Counted from the stretch's first letter, positions 46,055 to 58,700 are shown. The stretch is DNA of 64,000 nt from Ascochyta rabiei (GCF_004011695.2 NC_082419.1:682001-746000), one strand, 5' to 3'. The notes: a model not told the origin generated them from the letters alone. A program made the numbers and translations.

Positions 46055-47245
46055 ATGACCATCTCAGGCATTAAATCTCCTACTATTCCCTACGGAAGCA
46101 CTGTTGTGGTAACTGGCTGCAGTGGCTTCATTGGTTCCCATGTAGCTGACCAAGCTCTCGCTGCTGGCTACAAAGTGCGCGGTGCTTCGCGAGATGCAAA
46201 CAAAAACAAATGGCTCTCAGACTTCTTTGCGCAAAAGTACGGCGATGGGAAATTCGAGCTGGTCTCCGTTCCAGATTTGACCAAGGAGAACGCCTTTGAT
46301 GAAGCTGTGAAAGATGCGCTTGTCAAATGATCAACAGATAGAAGGTCGAAAGAGCACCAACACCGATGCTAACGATCCTCAGGCGCAGCCGGATTCATCC
46401 ACGTAGCGCACGACATGAGCGGCTCAGGAAACCCAAAAATCGCTATCCCGCAATCCGTCAACATGACGCTCAACGCACTCAAAGCATCCGCCGCAGCTGG
46501 GCTGAAAAGATTCGTGTACACGAGCGGTTCCTTTGCAGTCACGCAGCCCAAGCCGGGCGTCAAGTTCACCGTGGACGAATCCACGTTCAACGACGATGCT
46601 GTCCAGGCCGTGAAAGAGAAAGGCAAAGCCGCAGGCGGCGCAACAGTCTACGCCGCCTCAAAAGTAGAAGTCGAGCGCGCGATGCAAGCGTGGAAAGACG
46701 AGAACAAGTCCCCCATTGTCATAAACTGCGGTAAGCAACGCGTTGCCATGCATCACTCGACCCTCACGATAGGCTTTTGATTGAGCTTCAACCTCTAGGA
46801 GGATACAAGAAAAACTGACATGGAACCAGTAAACCCAAACGCAAATCTCGGTCCCGTTCTCCAGCCCACGCACCAAGGCTATCCAACCACGGCCGGCTGG
46901 ACCAAGAACCTCTGGGACGGCAAGTACGACCAACTGAAGCGCGTTCCAGAGCACTACATCAACGTGCAAGACGACGCGAAACTGCATCTCATTGCGCTCG
47001 CACACCCGGACCTGCAGGGTAGGAGACTACTGGCCATGGTGGCGCCCGCACCTGTGAGCGAGATTGTAAAGATTCTGAGGGACGCGTATCCGGAAAGGAA
47101 GTTTAAGGATTTTGAGGATCATGGGACGGATGAATGTGTCAACGCCGAGGCTGAGAAGGTGGAGAAGTTGCTGAGGGATGCCTACGGGCATGGATACACG
47201 AGCCTAGAAGAAAGTATCAAGGCAAATGCGAAGGATCTGAAGTAG
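46055..47245 (+). CDS. Gre2-like NAD(P)-dependent reductase (extended SDR) with phase break
   Basis: Extended short-chain dehydrogenase resembling Gre2/dihydroflavonol-4-reductase enzymes, which reduce ketones and aldehydes such as methylglyoxal. Exons are about 46055-46321, 46383-46730 and 46830-47245. The Rossmann motif VTGCSGFIGSHV is near residue 22. A catalytic YAASK is in exon 2, preceded by RFVYTSGSFAV. GWTKNLWDGKYDQL and VPEHYINVQDDAKLHLIAL are in exon 3. Junction 2 is clean. Junction 1 is not: exon 1 ends in phase 0 at the only available GT (46322), but exon 2 needs phase 1, leaving the frame one base short. Either an unusual donor, a microexon, a frameshift or a sequencing error is present. 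If real, the gene is broken. Confidence 0.75.
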
Positions 47246-47964
47246 TCCGCACCTGAGAAATAGGAGAGCATGTAGTCATATAAAACACAGAAAAATACCG
47301 AGGTCACTTCGATGACTAGCACGTTGAGTAGGCTGTATTTGTGGTCATCTTGTTAGGCAGGAAGAGACTGTGTTGATGCTACGGATCACAGAAAAGCTTG
47401 CGAATTTCGATGCTTTCATTTGGTGCCTAGCAGCACTGCTATCTACGTATGGTGCGGTACATTGAAAATGAAAACCCCCCCATGTTGGCGAGAAAATGAC
47501 CGCCGCTCAAACTGCGGCTAGGCTCGTGCCATGCTGAACGTTTTGTTGCCCATTACGAGTGCCGAAGAATACAATGGTGTGAAGCAAGTGGGTAAGTGTA
47601 AGACATGGGGAAGAACGGGCAAGGGTTGTACAGAAACAAGGGGAAGAAACGAAAGCTCCATGCAGCGCCTGATGATGCATCACAGCCCAAGCTTTACACA
47701 TTGCTGCTGTTGTCGTACTATACAAAGCGATCTGCCAAGAGCGAGCGATATGAATGGGAGCTAGAGGCAATGCCACGAGCATGTCGGTAAGCAAGAGGGA
47801 GACTTATAAGAAAAGATCGCACCTCGAGGATGGCCAGCCAACACTAACATCAGTACAAGTAAGCGACTCGACTGATAAGAATGTTGCGTAGTGATGAGGC
47901 GTGAGGGGATTTGGTCGAGCGAGACCATAACTCGTTGGATCATAACGTCGTCAAGGACCTTCAG
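47246..47964. other. Convergent intergenic stretch
   Basis: 719 bp between the 3' ends of the convergent reductase and Pumilio genes. It should hold both terminators and, given the AU-rich 3' end of the latter, a long 3' untranslated region. No gene seen. Confidence 0.45.
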
Positions 47965-50900
47965 CTAAAAGAAATTGCTCACTCCGGCGGGCTGAGCAAC
48001 GCCGTACTGCTGGTAGGCCGGGTTGTGTAGAGAGTTGTTGAAGTGGTGGGGCATAGGTGGGTTGCTCAAGCGATGCGGCTGACGGTGCGGCTGAGGCGAT
48101 GCGATGTTTGCGCCGTAGTTTGCGGAAGCGGTGTACATTGGAGGCTGGAAAGAGGAACCTGCTTCAGAAGCTTGAGCCCCAGGAGCTGCGCTCGGGGAGA
48201 CATGGCCAGAAGGAGCGCGACCGGTGAACGCAGCTAGACGACCCTCACGCTCCTGGACCTTGGTCTGGATGCGGCGACCGTATGGTGTCTGGCGAATCTG
48301 GGGCAGGATGGGGCGCATGGCTTCCATGAGATGCAGGCACAGCTCGGGCGGAGCAAACTCGAGGGCAGTCTGAATGACGTAGTTACCGTAAGAATCGCGC
48401 ATGAGCCTCTCAAGCTGTTCGACATCGAGCAGCTCCTCGATCATAGCAGCCTTGGTTGACATCTCAGCACAGCGGATGCACTTCTCGATGACGTTGGAGC
48501 TGAACTTTTGCATGGAAAGCTCGGCGATCTTGCCCTTGAATCCAAGGCACATGGGTGTTGTGAAGTTGGGGTCGTTCAGATCAAGGATGTACTGAACGAC
48601 GTAGTTTCCAAAGGGATCTTGCACGAGGTGGAAACTGTGTGCGGTGATTTGGCGAACAAGGTCGACCTTCTGGAAACCAGAGGCGTGGTCGATGCAACGC
48701 TGAAGAACACAGCATCCATGGCGGTGGGTACCGACAGTAATGCAGTGCTCGCCTACAGCATCGAAGATAAACTGGGCCTCGGCAGACTTGAGATGGTTGA
48801 GGCACTTCTGGATGACATGGTTACCGTTCAGATCCTGGATGAGATCGACGACTTGGCCAGACAAAGCCTGGATGATGATCTGAGTCTGTTCCTCGGTAGA
48901 AATGAACTCGATCATCTTCTGCAAGGCTCGAGTGCCGTGCTGGTTCAGCGCGATCGTAACCATAGCTGGAGCGGCGTTGCGGACGAGAGTGGTACGTTGC
49001 TCGTCGTTGGTGAACTCCAGAAGCTTCTGGCACAAGTAGTTGCCAAAGGGATCAGTCATGAGCTCGACAACATGAGGAGCGGTCTCGTCGAAGATGATCT
49101 GAAGATGCTCTGTGTTGCGCTCCTCAAGCTTCTTTTGCAAAAATCGGCAGCCGTGCTGGTCCTTGCACAAGCTATAAATCTCGTGGCGCGGCATGGTCTT
49201 CAAGTCGTAGTTCATGAAGCGGTTGGCGTCGTTTTGCATACGACGGCTCTGAATGACACGAGCTTGGCTATCCTGGACACGGCCATTGGGTCCGTAGGTG
49301 GCGTAAGGGTTGAAGTATTGGCCATTACCAGGGTACAAACCGTTAGGACCGTAAGGGGAAGGTCCACCGTACTGAGGGCCAAGGGACATGCCGTTCATAG
49401 CACCGTTGAGCATGTTCATGCCATATGGGTAGTAAGGAGCGTTGCCAGGAGTGGTGCCAGAGTACTGCGACATGGCCGGCGAGCCAACTGTACTACTGAT
49501 GGAACCGCTGCCTGGTGCTGCGGAGGTGATGGCAGGGCCGAAGGGAGCAGCGCTCGCATGCAGACCGGATGAGACAGGACGATACTCCTGCTCCTTGAAA
49601 CCGGTGGACAACTCACGGCTGTGGCGATGAGACACAGCATGAGGAGGAATGCGGCCAAGGTTGGCATTATGTTGGTTGAAATGCTGCTCTGCGTGTGTGT
49701 TGACGTTCCCGTTCATGCCGTTGCCGCTACCGTTGACTCCGTTTCCGTTCTTCATTGTAGGAACATTGCTCGGAGAGAACGACTGAGTCAATTTGGGCAT
49801 GCTGTTGTGGGGGCTTGCATAGCTGGAGCGCTGGTTGTCAGACCTCAGGGGGCTGGTGAAGTTGAACTCAACGGATTGACGATTCTGCTTGGGTGTCGTC
49901 TGGCCATTGGCGTGGCCATTCTCGTATTCTTCAGCCTGCGAGCCTTTTCGGAAGGTGTTAGCAGGAAGCGACTGTTGGGCCTGGCGATGGGCACGGTAAC
50001 TTGGCCAACCAGTGGGCTGTGCTTCCGGGCCAGGGGATTGTGAAAGGGCCAAATCAAGCGCGGCGGAAGAGGCAGAGAGGCTCGTACCATTGCTTGCGTC
50101 ACCACGACGGACAAGGATGGGGAACTTGTCGTTTGTGTTGCTCATCTGGAGGTAGGCCTTGTGATCGGGAGAGGCGGCCGGGTTGTGCTCCTTATCCTCC
50201 TCGCCAAACAGATAGCCGGTGGTGTCGATGTGGCCAAGTACGGATGCCAGATCTGGGAGGTTGTCACGTCCACGAAGGTCAAGGCTAGTCACGGGCATGG
50301 ACATGCGGTTGTTCCTGTGTGAGCTATTTGTAAGTTCCTGAACCTTGTGCGTGCAGCTTGAACGCGTTGGAATGTGAAAACGTGGGTTGTGGGGCTTGTG
50401 TTACGCTGTACGTCGCCAACGTAAGAGAGCCAGGTAAAAGAAAAGGTGCTGGTGTACTTACTTGCGAGAGACTGGGCTCAGAGGAGTGAAGTCATCGTTG
50501 TCGAAGTCGTCATGGTCCTCGTCTGAGTTGCGTCGAGTGCCCGGCACAGACTGGGATGGCAACCCGTTGTTGTTGAAGAACGAGGTTGGAGGTGAGGTGA
50601 CCTGAGAGTTGGCGCGGCTGCCACGCGGCGTGATCTTGGAAGGCTGAATGCTCGACATGCTGAATCGGTTTGGGCGTGAAAAGGCGTTGGGAAAGCCGTT
50701 GTCGTTGTGCTCAGGTGGAGTAGTAGGCTGGCTGTGTGCTGGCTTGCCGTAACGTACTTCGGAAGAAAGACGGTGAATCTCCTCTTCGCCGCGTCGAGAC
50801 TGCAAATCAATGAGCTCCATCTCAGCCTCAAAACGTCTACGCTGCTCCTTCAAGTATTCGTACTCAAGCTTCTTTTTCTCGAGCTAACAATCAGTCAGCA

Positions 50901-51689
50901 CAGTCACGCGGCTGTCAGGCGTCAGGCGTGTGTTGATATGAGGCAACAATGTCACACTCGTGACAGTGGGAGCTAGGTGCAGAAAGATAGGAAAGATATG
51001 GTGTAAATGGGTAACCGAGTCTCCAAGAGAACCAGGGATGGATGTACAAGCGATACTGGTAGCAATGGTGCGGTGGGTGGAGTGATGAGAGAGAGCGTGT
51101 GTTTGGTTCAGCAAGCAACGCGGAAGCAGGCTTGGCAGCGTGGGAGAAGCACGTGGATCGAGGTAAGAGAGAGAGAGGGGGGGAGGGGGGGTAGAGGTGA
51201 ATGCGCCTTTGCTTACCACTTGGAGCTTGTGATAGGTCTAAAGGTGAATTCGTCAGCCTTCACTCTTATTCACATAGTATTGTTGGCAGCGAGTGTTGGT
51301 GCAGTTCGGTCCAGAGACACATTCGCACACACAGAATGCGCGCGCAGGCTTGACCAAGATAGCACACCCACAGCGTTTGGGCACGCCTCGACGCCTGGGA
51401 TGGAATACGAGAGGGCTCCGCTACGTACCGCAGTAGTGAACTCGGCTGGCTCGGCGGCCTGTCTGCGCTGCTGGCCGATGGGCGACAGCGGGGTATTGAG
51501 AGTGGGGATGTTGTTCGTGGTGAAGCGGCGGTGCAGCTGGCCACGCACGTCGCCGGCACTTGAGCTGGCAGCCTGGGAGCCAAAGGTGCTGCGCAGGGGA
51601 GAGGTGAGGCCAAGGGCAGCAAACGACTGCTGCTCCTCGCGAGGGGAGCGGAGACCGCCGCGGTCACCGATGCCGGTGGAAAAGGCCAT
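47965..51689 (-). CDS. Puf4-like Pumilio RNA-binding protein
   Basis: Four exons, 51689-51429, 51237-51217, 50883-50462 and 50314-47965, give 1017 residues in phase. Exon 2 is a 21-nt microexon encoding TYHKLQV, which leads into LEKKKLEYEYLKEQRRRFEA, a coiled coil. Low-complexity Ser/Asn/Gly/Tyr-rich sequence precedes the Pumilio domain. Eight repeats are visible, with RNA-contact motifs such as DQHGCRFLQKKL, DPFGNYLCQKLLEF, NQHGTRALQKMIEF, LNGNHVIQKCL, HRHGCCVLQRCIDH, DPFGNYVVQYIL, KFSSNVIEKCI and DSYGNYVIQTAL. The repeat series resembles Puf4-type rather than Puf3-type proteins. It likely binds 3' untranslated regions to control mRNA stability and translation in the cytoplasm. Ends with a Pro/Ala/Gln-rich tail. 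Confidence 0.9.
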
Positions 51690-54124
51690 GTTCAACTAGA
51701 AATACACTGCGTCCAAGTCAGCACATCTGTCCCTCGCGTCCGGAGCATGATGTGGGGTGCGGGCGGTGAGGAGGGGTGCTGCAGCTGCGCAATGCGCGCC
51801 TGCCCTCCGAACAGCGCACACAACAGCGTGTCCAGGCGCAGGCGCAGACAGGGGCTCTACCTACACAGTCGAGGTACTCGTACTCGTACACAGGGCCGGT
51901 GCCCTCGGTGGCCTTTGTGGTGCGGACGCGAACGAGCGATGTCGTCGGCCTGGCAGTGGGCGGTGCTGAGGGCTTCAGTGGTATGCCAGCGGCACGGGGT
52001 GAGGCCTGATCTATGCGCCAGACCAGCCAAAACGGGGTGTGCGCGGCTTGTGGAAGGGACCGACAGTAGGAAATGTCAAGATGCACCGCCTGTCAGCCCT
52101 CGAGTGTATTGGGAACTCTGTGTGTAGAAGGGAAAGAGCGACCTTCCGCTGCGAGGTCCAAATGGCAGGCGTGGACCCTGAGCACTTTGGGATGGCGTCG
52201 TGCATACGCGCTACTGGAGCCCTCACACGGAAATCCGCATTGCTTCACGACGACCCGTGCCCCAGCCTGGGACGCACATGCACTGCATGCACTGCGCTGC
52301 CTCGATCACGCCGATCTACATAAACGTGCCTTCGCTGTGCTTGCTCCAGCTTTCCTCGTTCTTCATCCCTTTGCTTCGGCAATGAGGCTCAGCAGCAGCT
52401 GTCAGCCCCTCTGCCAGCCACCGTGCCACGGTCATTTCGCAGCGCCTCGGCCCACCCCTTGGGAAGCTTCTGTCCAGGCGACCCAGGCGACCCACAAGCT
52501 GCCCAATCTGCGCGGTATCCGTGGTGCTGAGGGCTCCTTGACAAGGTGACAAGCACTTGTCCCGGCCTCTGGACCCCTCCAGGGATTCTGAGCACCGCCG
52601 AACAGTGGGCGCCCGGCAAGGCTCACACGTCATTCAGCAGCAGCTTCCATCCATCGTCACACGGCCCGGCCAATCATCCTCCGCGAGTCCGCCTCTCGAC
52701 TGGCAACCAAGGGAGGGCCAGCACCATTGTTCACTTCCACGGCCGGAGAGCGAGCAGCGGGGCCGTCTTGCTCGTTCTAAACGCCGACAGATGCCGCCTG
52801 CTGTAATTAGTAGGTACCTTAGTGGTACTCCCCTCATGCTCTGTCAACAAACATCGACACGAACAGTGAGTGATGAGGGGCAGTGTGAGGGTCTGGGAGA
52901 CACACACCCAGCTTCGACAGCAACTGCGCTGGGCACAGCCTCTCTGAAGAAGCTCCCGAAGTCCAGACATGTTTGTTGATCCTTCTGTTGAGTAGCAGCA
53001 TCACTTTCCGAAGGCGGTGAGCATCGCAACCACGCGGGCCGCAACAACCAGCATAGCACGAGGTAATGCCTCTCGTGATGTACTGACGCTCAGCAGACCT
53101 TGCAACATCCTACCGACACTCAGCAAGAGAACATGATACATTTCTCTTGCCACAATCATTCAAGCACACAGGGAAACAGGCCCCATGGCTCGTTCTTGCC
53201 CAATCCACGGCTATCATGGCAGACGCGGTTAGGCTAGGAACCGCATCTGCAATACCACACCGCTGTCTCAAAACAGACTGCGCTAGGCCCTGCCCGCCAG
53301 GTTTCAAGTCGAGGGGTCCAGCCACTCGACTTTCTGTTTCCCCGCACTGCGAATCGGCTGCCACCGTCCTAGCCCGCCCTCACTTTCTCACCGAGGTGCA
53401 CCCGCCCACACGAGAAGTGATCCCGACGGCGCCAACATCGCCCTCCGGTGGAAACGAAGAAACGAGGTATTGATTGGTCTTAGCAACGCTGCATTGGACT
53501 GGCAACCGCTCAGCTGCAGCCTGTTCCCGCACGAAGAAAAGAGATTGCAACACATGTACACCCACATTTAACTCGCCTCACATTGCACCCGCGCCGCAGT
53601 GGGGCATGCTTCGAGAACGCCGCCCGTCGTCGGACGTCTGCTGCATGCTCCCGTGACAGCGCATATCGGACGCCCGCAACGTGCGCTGGCAGAGCAAGCA
53701 AGCAAACGTGGCAAGTCTTAATCAGATCAGAGCCCCAAACCTTATTCTGCGGTGTCAGTGCTGGCTGTCAGTGCTGGCAAGGCGAACTTGAGGGGCACGC
53801 AAGGGCAACAGCATGGCGGGTACTGTGGTGACGCGATGTCATTGATGGCCTGAGTTGATGAAACAGTGCTGATGCGCGCTTTTACGGCACGGCGTACTGC
53901 CGATGACTGCTGCATCTGAATTCTAGCTTCGGCTAGGACAGAGCCATTGTTAGGCTGATAAGAAAGGTGATGTTTGTCATAGACTTTTGTGTCATATATC
54001 AAGTCAAAATGTACAAAGAAACAACGTCGTGATCAAGGAGGTGCGAGTAGGTTATACAACCAATGCATTGCATAGGTTGTTTATCATTATCTACACATTA
54101 TCATCAAACATAGCTCGGTGCCGT
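51690..54124. other. Gene-poor GC-rich stretch
   Basis: 2.4 kb upstream of the Pumilio gene, containing its promoter and leader. Many short frames occur on both strands, as expected for GC-rich sequence, without domains or paired splice sites. No RNA gene or mobile element was recognised. Confidence 0.5.
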
Positions 54125-54364
54125 CTAGTACAGCTTCAACAAGCGCTTACCGCCCGTGACGCTCTTGCGGACCTCAGAAACGCTCCTCTTGGTGGTGGTG
54201 TTGCTCACGGGCGAGCGAACTGGGAAGCCCTCCCACGAGGTGGCGTACTTGGCAACGGCAGCAGCAATACCGCGAGCGTGCAACAGCCACGCCTCTTGGT
54301 CGAGGTTGGCGACAGTGTCACCGGCCTGGTGGTAGTTGGTGACCATGTTGACATGATGTTTTGA
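54125..54364 (-). pseudogene. 3' fragment of an M28-family aminopeptidase gene
   Basis: About 80 codons encode the C-terminal end of an M28 zinc aminopeptidase: NMVTNYHQAGDTVANLDQEA, then WLLHARGIAAAVAKYATSWE and GFP. The HQAGDTVANLD element corresponds to the region of the last zinc-ligand histidine in secreted leucine aminopeptidases. The remaining 300 or more residues expected, including the other zinc ligands, the catalytic Glu and the signal peptide, are absent on either strand; an unrelated gene begins 400 bp further upstream. I therefore call it a truncated remnant. Alternatively, far upstream exons could have been displaced by insertion. Confidence 0.65.
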
Positions 54365-54768
54365 GTGCTTATCAAAAACTGTAGAAGGTTGGAGACGGTA
54401 TATAGGAGTTAACTTTGCAAGTCAGGATGCATCTTTGGAACAAGCAGATTGGAACATGATTTCTATTTAGTGGTACTGAAATAAGTTATGAATAGCCATT
54501 TTGAAGTTGGTGAAGAAGAGAACCACCTTCGCCTGCCTGTAAAACCCACTTTGTATGCCCATTGCTGAGTTTACTATCGAAAAGATTGCATGTGTACTGA
54601 TGGACACAACAAGAACGAGATAAACAAGCCCAGGTGAATGATGATGGCTGCTTGTCCTTACCAGAGCCTTCAACCCAGTCTTCTGCATATTCGTCGATCC
54701 AAGGAAGCCGAGAAAGGCGGAGTTCATCAGGACCTCACGAGTCTCTGCTTGCATCTCGCCCACCAATC

Positions 54769-56190
54769 TCACCAGAAGGGTGTTTTGGCCTTGTGCATCT
54801 TCTCCCTGAATTTCTCCCACTTCTCGTCAGTCTTGTTGTGATTGTAGTTAACGAGAGCTGCGATGGCATCGTCCCAAATCTGTGCATACAGCCTGATGCC
54901 GCCGGTGAACTTCCAGTTCGTGATCCATGCAGTAAGAAGGCGATAGGTGATTGAAAGGCCTTTGTAGTCGTTCAACTTCTTCGGGTCGAACGTGAAGGGT
55001 TTCGGCTTCCATGGTGAACCGATCGATTTCACATGCAGACCGAACTGCCAAATCCAGGGACCTAACTGTTCGTCAGGCACTGTGAGCCCGAGGGCGATGC
55101 GGCGGTGAAGCAACACAATGCACCACAAGAACCTACCTTGAGGCATGCCCTGCAGGCCCACTTTAGAAATGATCTGTGGAAGCTCGTTGGAGAAGTTCAT
55201 ACTATTGGCGTCAGCTGCGTATACTCAAGTACCTAGGTACAGTTCAAAGAAAGTGGGTACTTACGATGCATTCCAGAAGTCGTAGAACTTAGTCTTTGGG
55301 ATTGGGTCCATCGTGAACCAGTGGACGTCTTTGTTAAGCCAATTTCTATTGTTAGCAAAAGCTCTCTTTTGGAAGACATCCTAACAACAAAGGTGGATGT
55401 AATCCTTGGTTCCCAGTCGACCTGAAGTTGGAGTGCGAAGTCAGCAGGTATCTCACATGTGCTTCGTGCGTAGATTTGACTGACCACCTTGAGCGAATTG
55501 GGGGCCGATTGTGGGTATCCCAGATGCGGTTCCAGCCAACACCATCAGCTTGAATGACTGGGCAGACGATGACCAAACTGAACGGTGTGGCTGCTGCCCA
55601 TCTAGCTATGGTAGAAGCAGAAGGTTCATCCTTGAAAATGGCAGTGTCCCGGTCGGCAGGGTGGTGAAGAATGTGGGATGTCTCAGCCTTGTAGACATCT
55701 TTTTCTACCACCTTCTCGGAGAAGATTTGAATATCTCGCACAGATATGGGCACCTCTTCACCCTTGAACTTTACCCCTTTTGCTAGCATAGCAGTAGCCA
55801 GCGCTGCCTGCCAAGTGTCATGATACTGCCACGACATCTGACCAGGTGTGTACTCCATCGGAGGATGGAAGTATCCGGGATAATCTGGACGTGTGTCGGT
55901 GAACTCGGGGAAGACGTTTGGATTTGATTTCAAGCCTGTAGGGGAGAGTGGGTGGTCGAACCTCCCACCGCTCTTGAATGTGGTGACTGTGTCGTCAATG
56001 GAATGATCGGCATATAAGACACATTGAGCTCTTTTGCTACTATACATCCGAAACGCTTAGAAGTTTCGAGGAGGTGGACCATATGCCAAGTACTCGCTTT
56101 CGAGCTTTCGGGAGAGAAGCGACTCGTGGTACCCTCAGGCTGTGGATGAGTTGTGGGGTTGTAAGTGGCATCTTTTGCGTATGTGTTCAT
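54769..56190 (-). CDS. Conserved-looking multi-exon protein of unknown function
   Basis: Several exons join in phase. Exon 1 is 56190-56046 (MNTYAKDATYNPTTHPQPEG). A 59-nt intron leads to exon 2 from 55986 (FTTFKSGGRFDHPLSPTG, then SWQYHDTWQAALATAMLAKG). Middle exons read SQIYARSTCEIPADFALQLQ then DVFQKRAFANNRNWLNKDVH. The last exons read FYDFWNASMNFSNELPQIIS, then VPDEQLGPWIWQFGLHVKSI and LLTAWITNWKFTGGIRLYAQ, ending KAKTPFW at 54769. The exact donor after exon 2 is uncertain (about 55560 or 55488). The protein is rich in Trp, Tyr and His and seems globular, with no membrane segment or signal peptide. I do not recognise the family. Confidence 0.6.
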
Positions 56191-56897
56191 TCTGTGTTCT
56201 GAGAATGCACTCGAGAGCTTGAAAGAAGTTCAAAACGCCGTAATGATTTGCCAGATAAACCAATCAGGGTTGATGGGAATGGGCGACAAGTTGGAAAATA
56301 TCCAAGGGAAGATGTGGGTTGGCTGGGTGGTGTGAATGAGCGGGGACGGGGCTTGAAACGCTCACTGTTCAGAGCAAGAAGAAGGAGACAAGTGTTCTTA
56401 TATGATGTGAGAGACACTGCTCTCCCGACTCACCGCGTAATTATTCAATTGCCGTGCTACGTTGTATCTTTCCGTTTGTTCTTGCAGGCATTGTTATTTA
56501 TTGATCGACTCAAGACCAGCGTCTGGCAACCCCGTGTTACCGTCACAGGTATCGATGATTGTAAGGGTACCTGCAGTGACGCAAACAGTGGTCATTCGCT
56601 TCTATCAGTAGTAAAGACCAGACTCTCGGGTCGGCGGTGTGGGTATAAGCCTTCAAATCCGTCGTTCCGTTCTATTTCCTTCTTCGTTTGTTCTTTACCT
56701 CCACCTTTCCTTCTCTTCCCGCCGGTCCCTTTGATTACAGTATCAGCGCACTACAGACAGCCAACTCCACCTCTCACTACGTTGTTTGACGACACGACGT
56801 GCTCTTAGACTGGGCTCAGCAGTCAGGTAGGCTACTTATGCTCAGCTCTCAGATCATTCGGATCAATTGCTGACCGTCGCCGAGTATCAGACTCATC
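56191..56897. promoter_or_regulatory. Divergent promoter, unknown gene and GIY-YIG gene
   Basis: 707 bp between divergent starts at 56190 and 56898. A plus-strand frame (56248-56808) is open but has arbitrary composition. The region before 56760 is rich in C/T tracts, typical of fungal leaders. Regulatory function is positional inference. Confidence 0.4.
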
Positions 56898-58700
56898 ATG
56901 CCGTACCTCCCAGATGGGGACAGTCCTCATATCACCGCCGGTATCCCTCTCGAAAACCTCGCCACCTGGATTGATAGTGGTGCTGACATTCCGCGCAATG
57001 GTCCGCACACCCGCAATCCCACCCAATTCGGCTGCACGATCAATCGAGATTTCAAAGTCGACTCAACAAGGACACGACTCGAGAAAGGCATGCAGGGTAG
57101 CTTGATAGAGGAGAAGGCCTTCGACATTCCGAAGCAAGGCAAGGTTCTGAAGGTCAAGATCTTCATCGAAGGTGTCACGCCCTATTGGTATCTTGACCTC
57201 AAGACGAAAACGTACGTCTGGGTCACGAATCAGTGGGTACTTGCAGACTGTGTCACAAAGGGCGAGCCTTGAAGGCCTGACATCAAGAACTGGCCGGTCA
57301 AACTCGAGCTCCAAAAGCTTCAATTCGACACTATGACATGGACGCAAAGCCCTGCTACTGACACAAGTCTGCTGGGACGTACAATCACGGCGCTCATCAC
57401 TGCTTTCCACTCCTCGCCGGCACCATTCGTGGGCACGAAGCTTGAATCTCTTGTCAAGAAGATGAGCATAGATGCTATCTCAAGAATCATTACCAAAGGT
57501 ATCCAAGATGCAGGAGTCAGTGGCGTTCTGGAAGAGCCGAACCTCGGAAGCCAGAGACTTCTCGATACCGCCACTCACACAATCGACGACAATTATGAAC
57601 GAGGTATTGGTGGTGTTTACATCAGAGTGCATGATTCGAACAATACAATATCCTATTGGAAGAAACAGACGCAATACCTCTATGTCGGCAAGACTGTGGA
57701 CTTCCGTGAACGTTGGTCCAATCACCGATATACGGCGACAAAGTATGGTGAACTCACCCGGAACTCGGAACGCCTGGGCATGTGTGCAGTCTGCATCATT
57801 GCAGATCAGTACATTGAGAATTTCGCATATCTGGTCGAGCAGATATTCGTGTGTCTTTTCGGCTCATACCGTCGTTTTCTCTTGTCCGACAAAGTAAACA
57901 AAGGGAACGCCTCTTCTTGTCTTGCCGCCATGGAGCATGCCAACTACTTCTCTGAGGTCGCTCGGCTCGTGTTTGAGCAGACTGGATGGCGCCGGATTCT
58001 TAGCCGGGCACAATTCGATGGGGTTGAGGGGGCGAACTTCGAATCACCTCTACAAGAGTGGACAGTTTCTCCGGAACACCTCCTATTGATTCGCACCGAT
58101 ACGAGGATCAAATATCAGCGGACTGGATGCTCGACTCCCATGGCATTCTTTCGCAGCGCCAAAGCGAAGGTGTCAAATCACAACAACAAACCTCACACCA
58201 ATGGAACGACCCAACGCACTTGGCCTCTTTGGTCCAAGAAAAAGACCAGCGGCGGTGTTGCAAAGAAAGCCGTCGTGTTTTCCATCACGGACGACGGTAG
58301 AGATGGTACAAAGATACCGCTTACTGGCGTTCCGTACTACCTTGTGGTTGAGGTTTGCAAGGATGGAAGTCCTCATCCCAATGCATGGTCACGCCTTTCG
58401 GAGGTAGGTCCATTCGAGAACTGGGATCAAGCACGCTCTTTCGCAGTCCGGATCGAATGGAAATTTCCCCAAGGTTCTGGTAAATGGAGATACCGATACG
58501 TCCATACTTTCTGGACGTTCAGATATGCAGACACCAAACAGCCTGGGGCATTGCAGGCCTACGCCAAAGCTATCGCCTTCCTGCAGTGGCTTTTCAATGC
58601 GCCTCCGAACCATTCCTATGACTGGATACCCTGTTTGAGGAGTGATGTCTATGTTCTTCAGGTCTATTATGACCTACACAAGCAGACGATTTCAATCTAG
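56898..58700 (+). CDS. GIY-YIG nuclease-fold protein
   Basis: Two exons, 56898-57236 and 57288-58700, joined across a 51-nt phase-0 intron with a CCTGAC branch site, give 583 residues. Without splicing, an in-frame TGA at 57270-57272 would stop it. The N-terminal 113 residues form a small domain (MPYLPDGDSPHITAGIPLEN, then YWYLDLKTKTYVWVTNQW). The GIY-YIG core follows: GVYIRVHD, then YLYVGKTVDFRERWSNH, with the two Tyr-containing strands, the conserved Arg and a His. ENFAYLVEQIFVCLF supplies the usual metal-binding Glu. A C-terminal domain contains GVPYYLVVEVCKDGSPHPNA and WTFRYADTKQPGALQAYAKA. Nuclease activity is predicted from the motif set. No signal peptide. The target is unknown; it does not resemble Slx1 or UvrC in its flanking domains. 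Confidence 0.72.

Noticed and set aside
44362..47245. Zn2Cys6 factor and reductase as a secondary-metabolite cluster
   Set aside because: No backbone synthase, transporter or other tailoring gene is nearby; two adjacent genes of common families are not enough.
48508..49572. 354-codon plus-strand frame
   Set aside because: It is antisense to the Pumilio repeats, whose minus-strand motifs are unambiguous.
57237..57287. In-frame TGA suggesting selenocysteine, readthrough or a broken GIY-YIG gene
   Set aside because: A 51-nt phase-0 intron with GT/AG ends and a CCTGAC branch site removes it cleanly, so no special decoding is needed.
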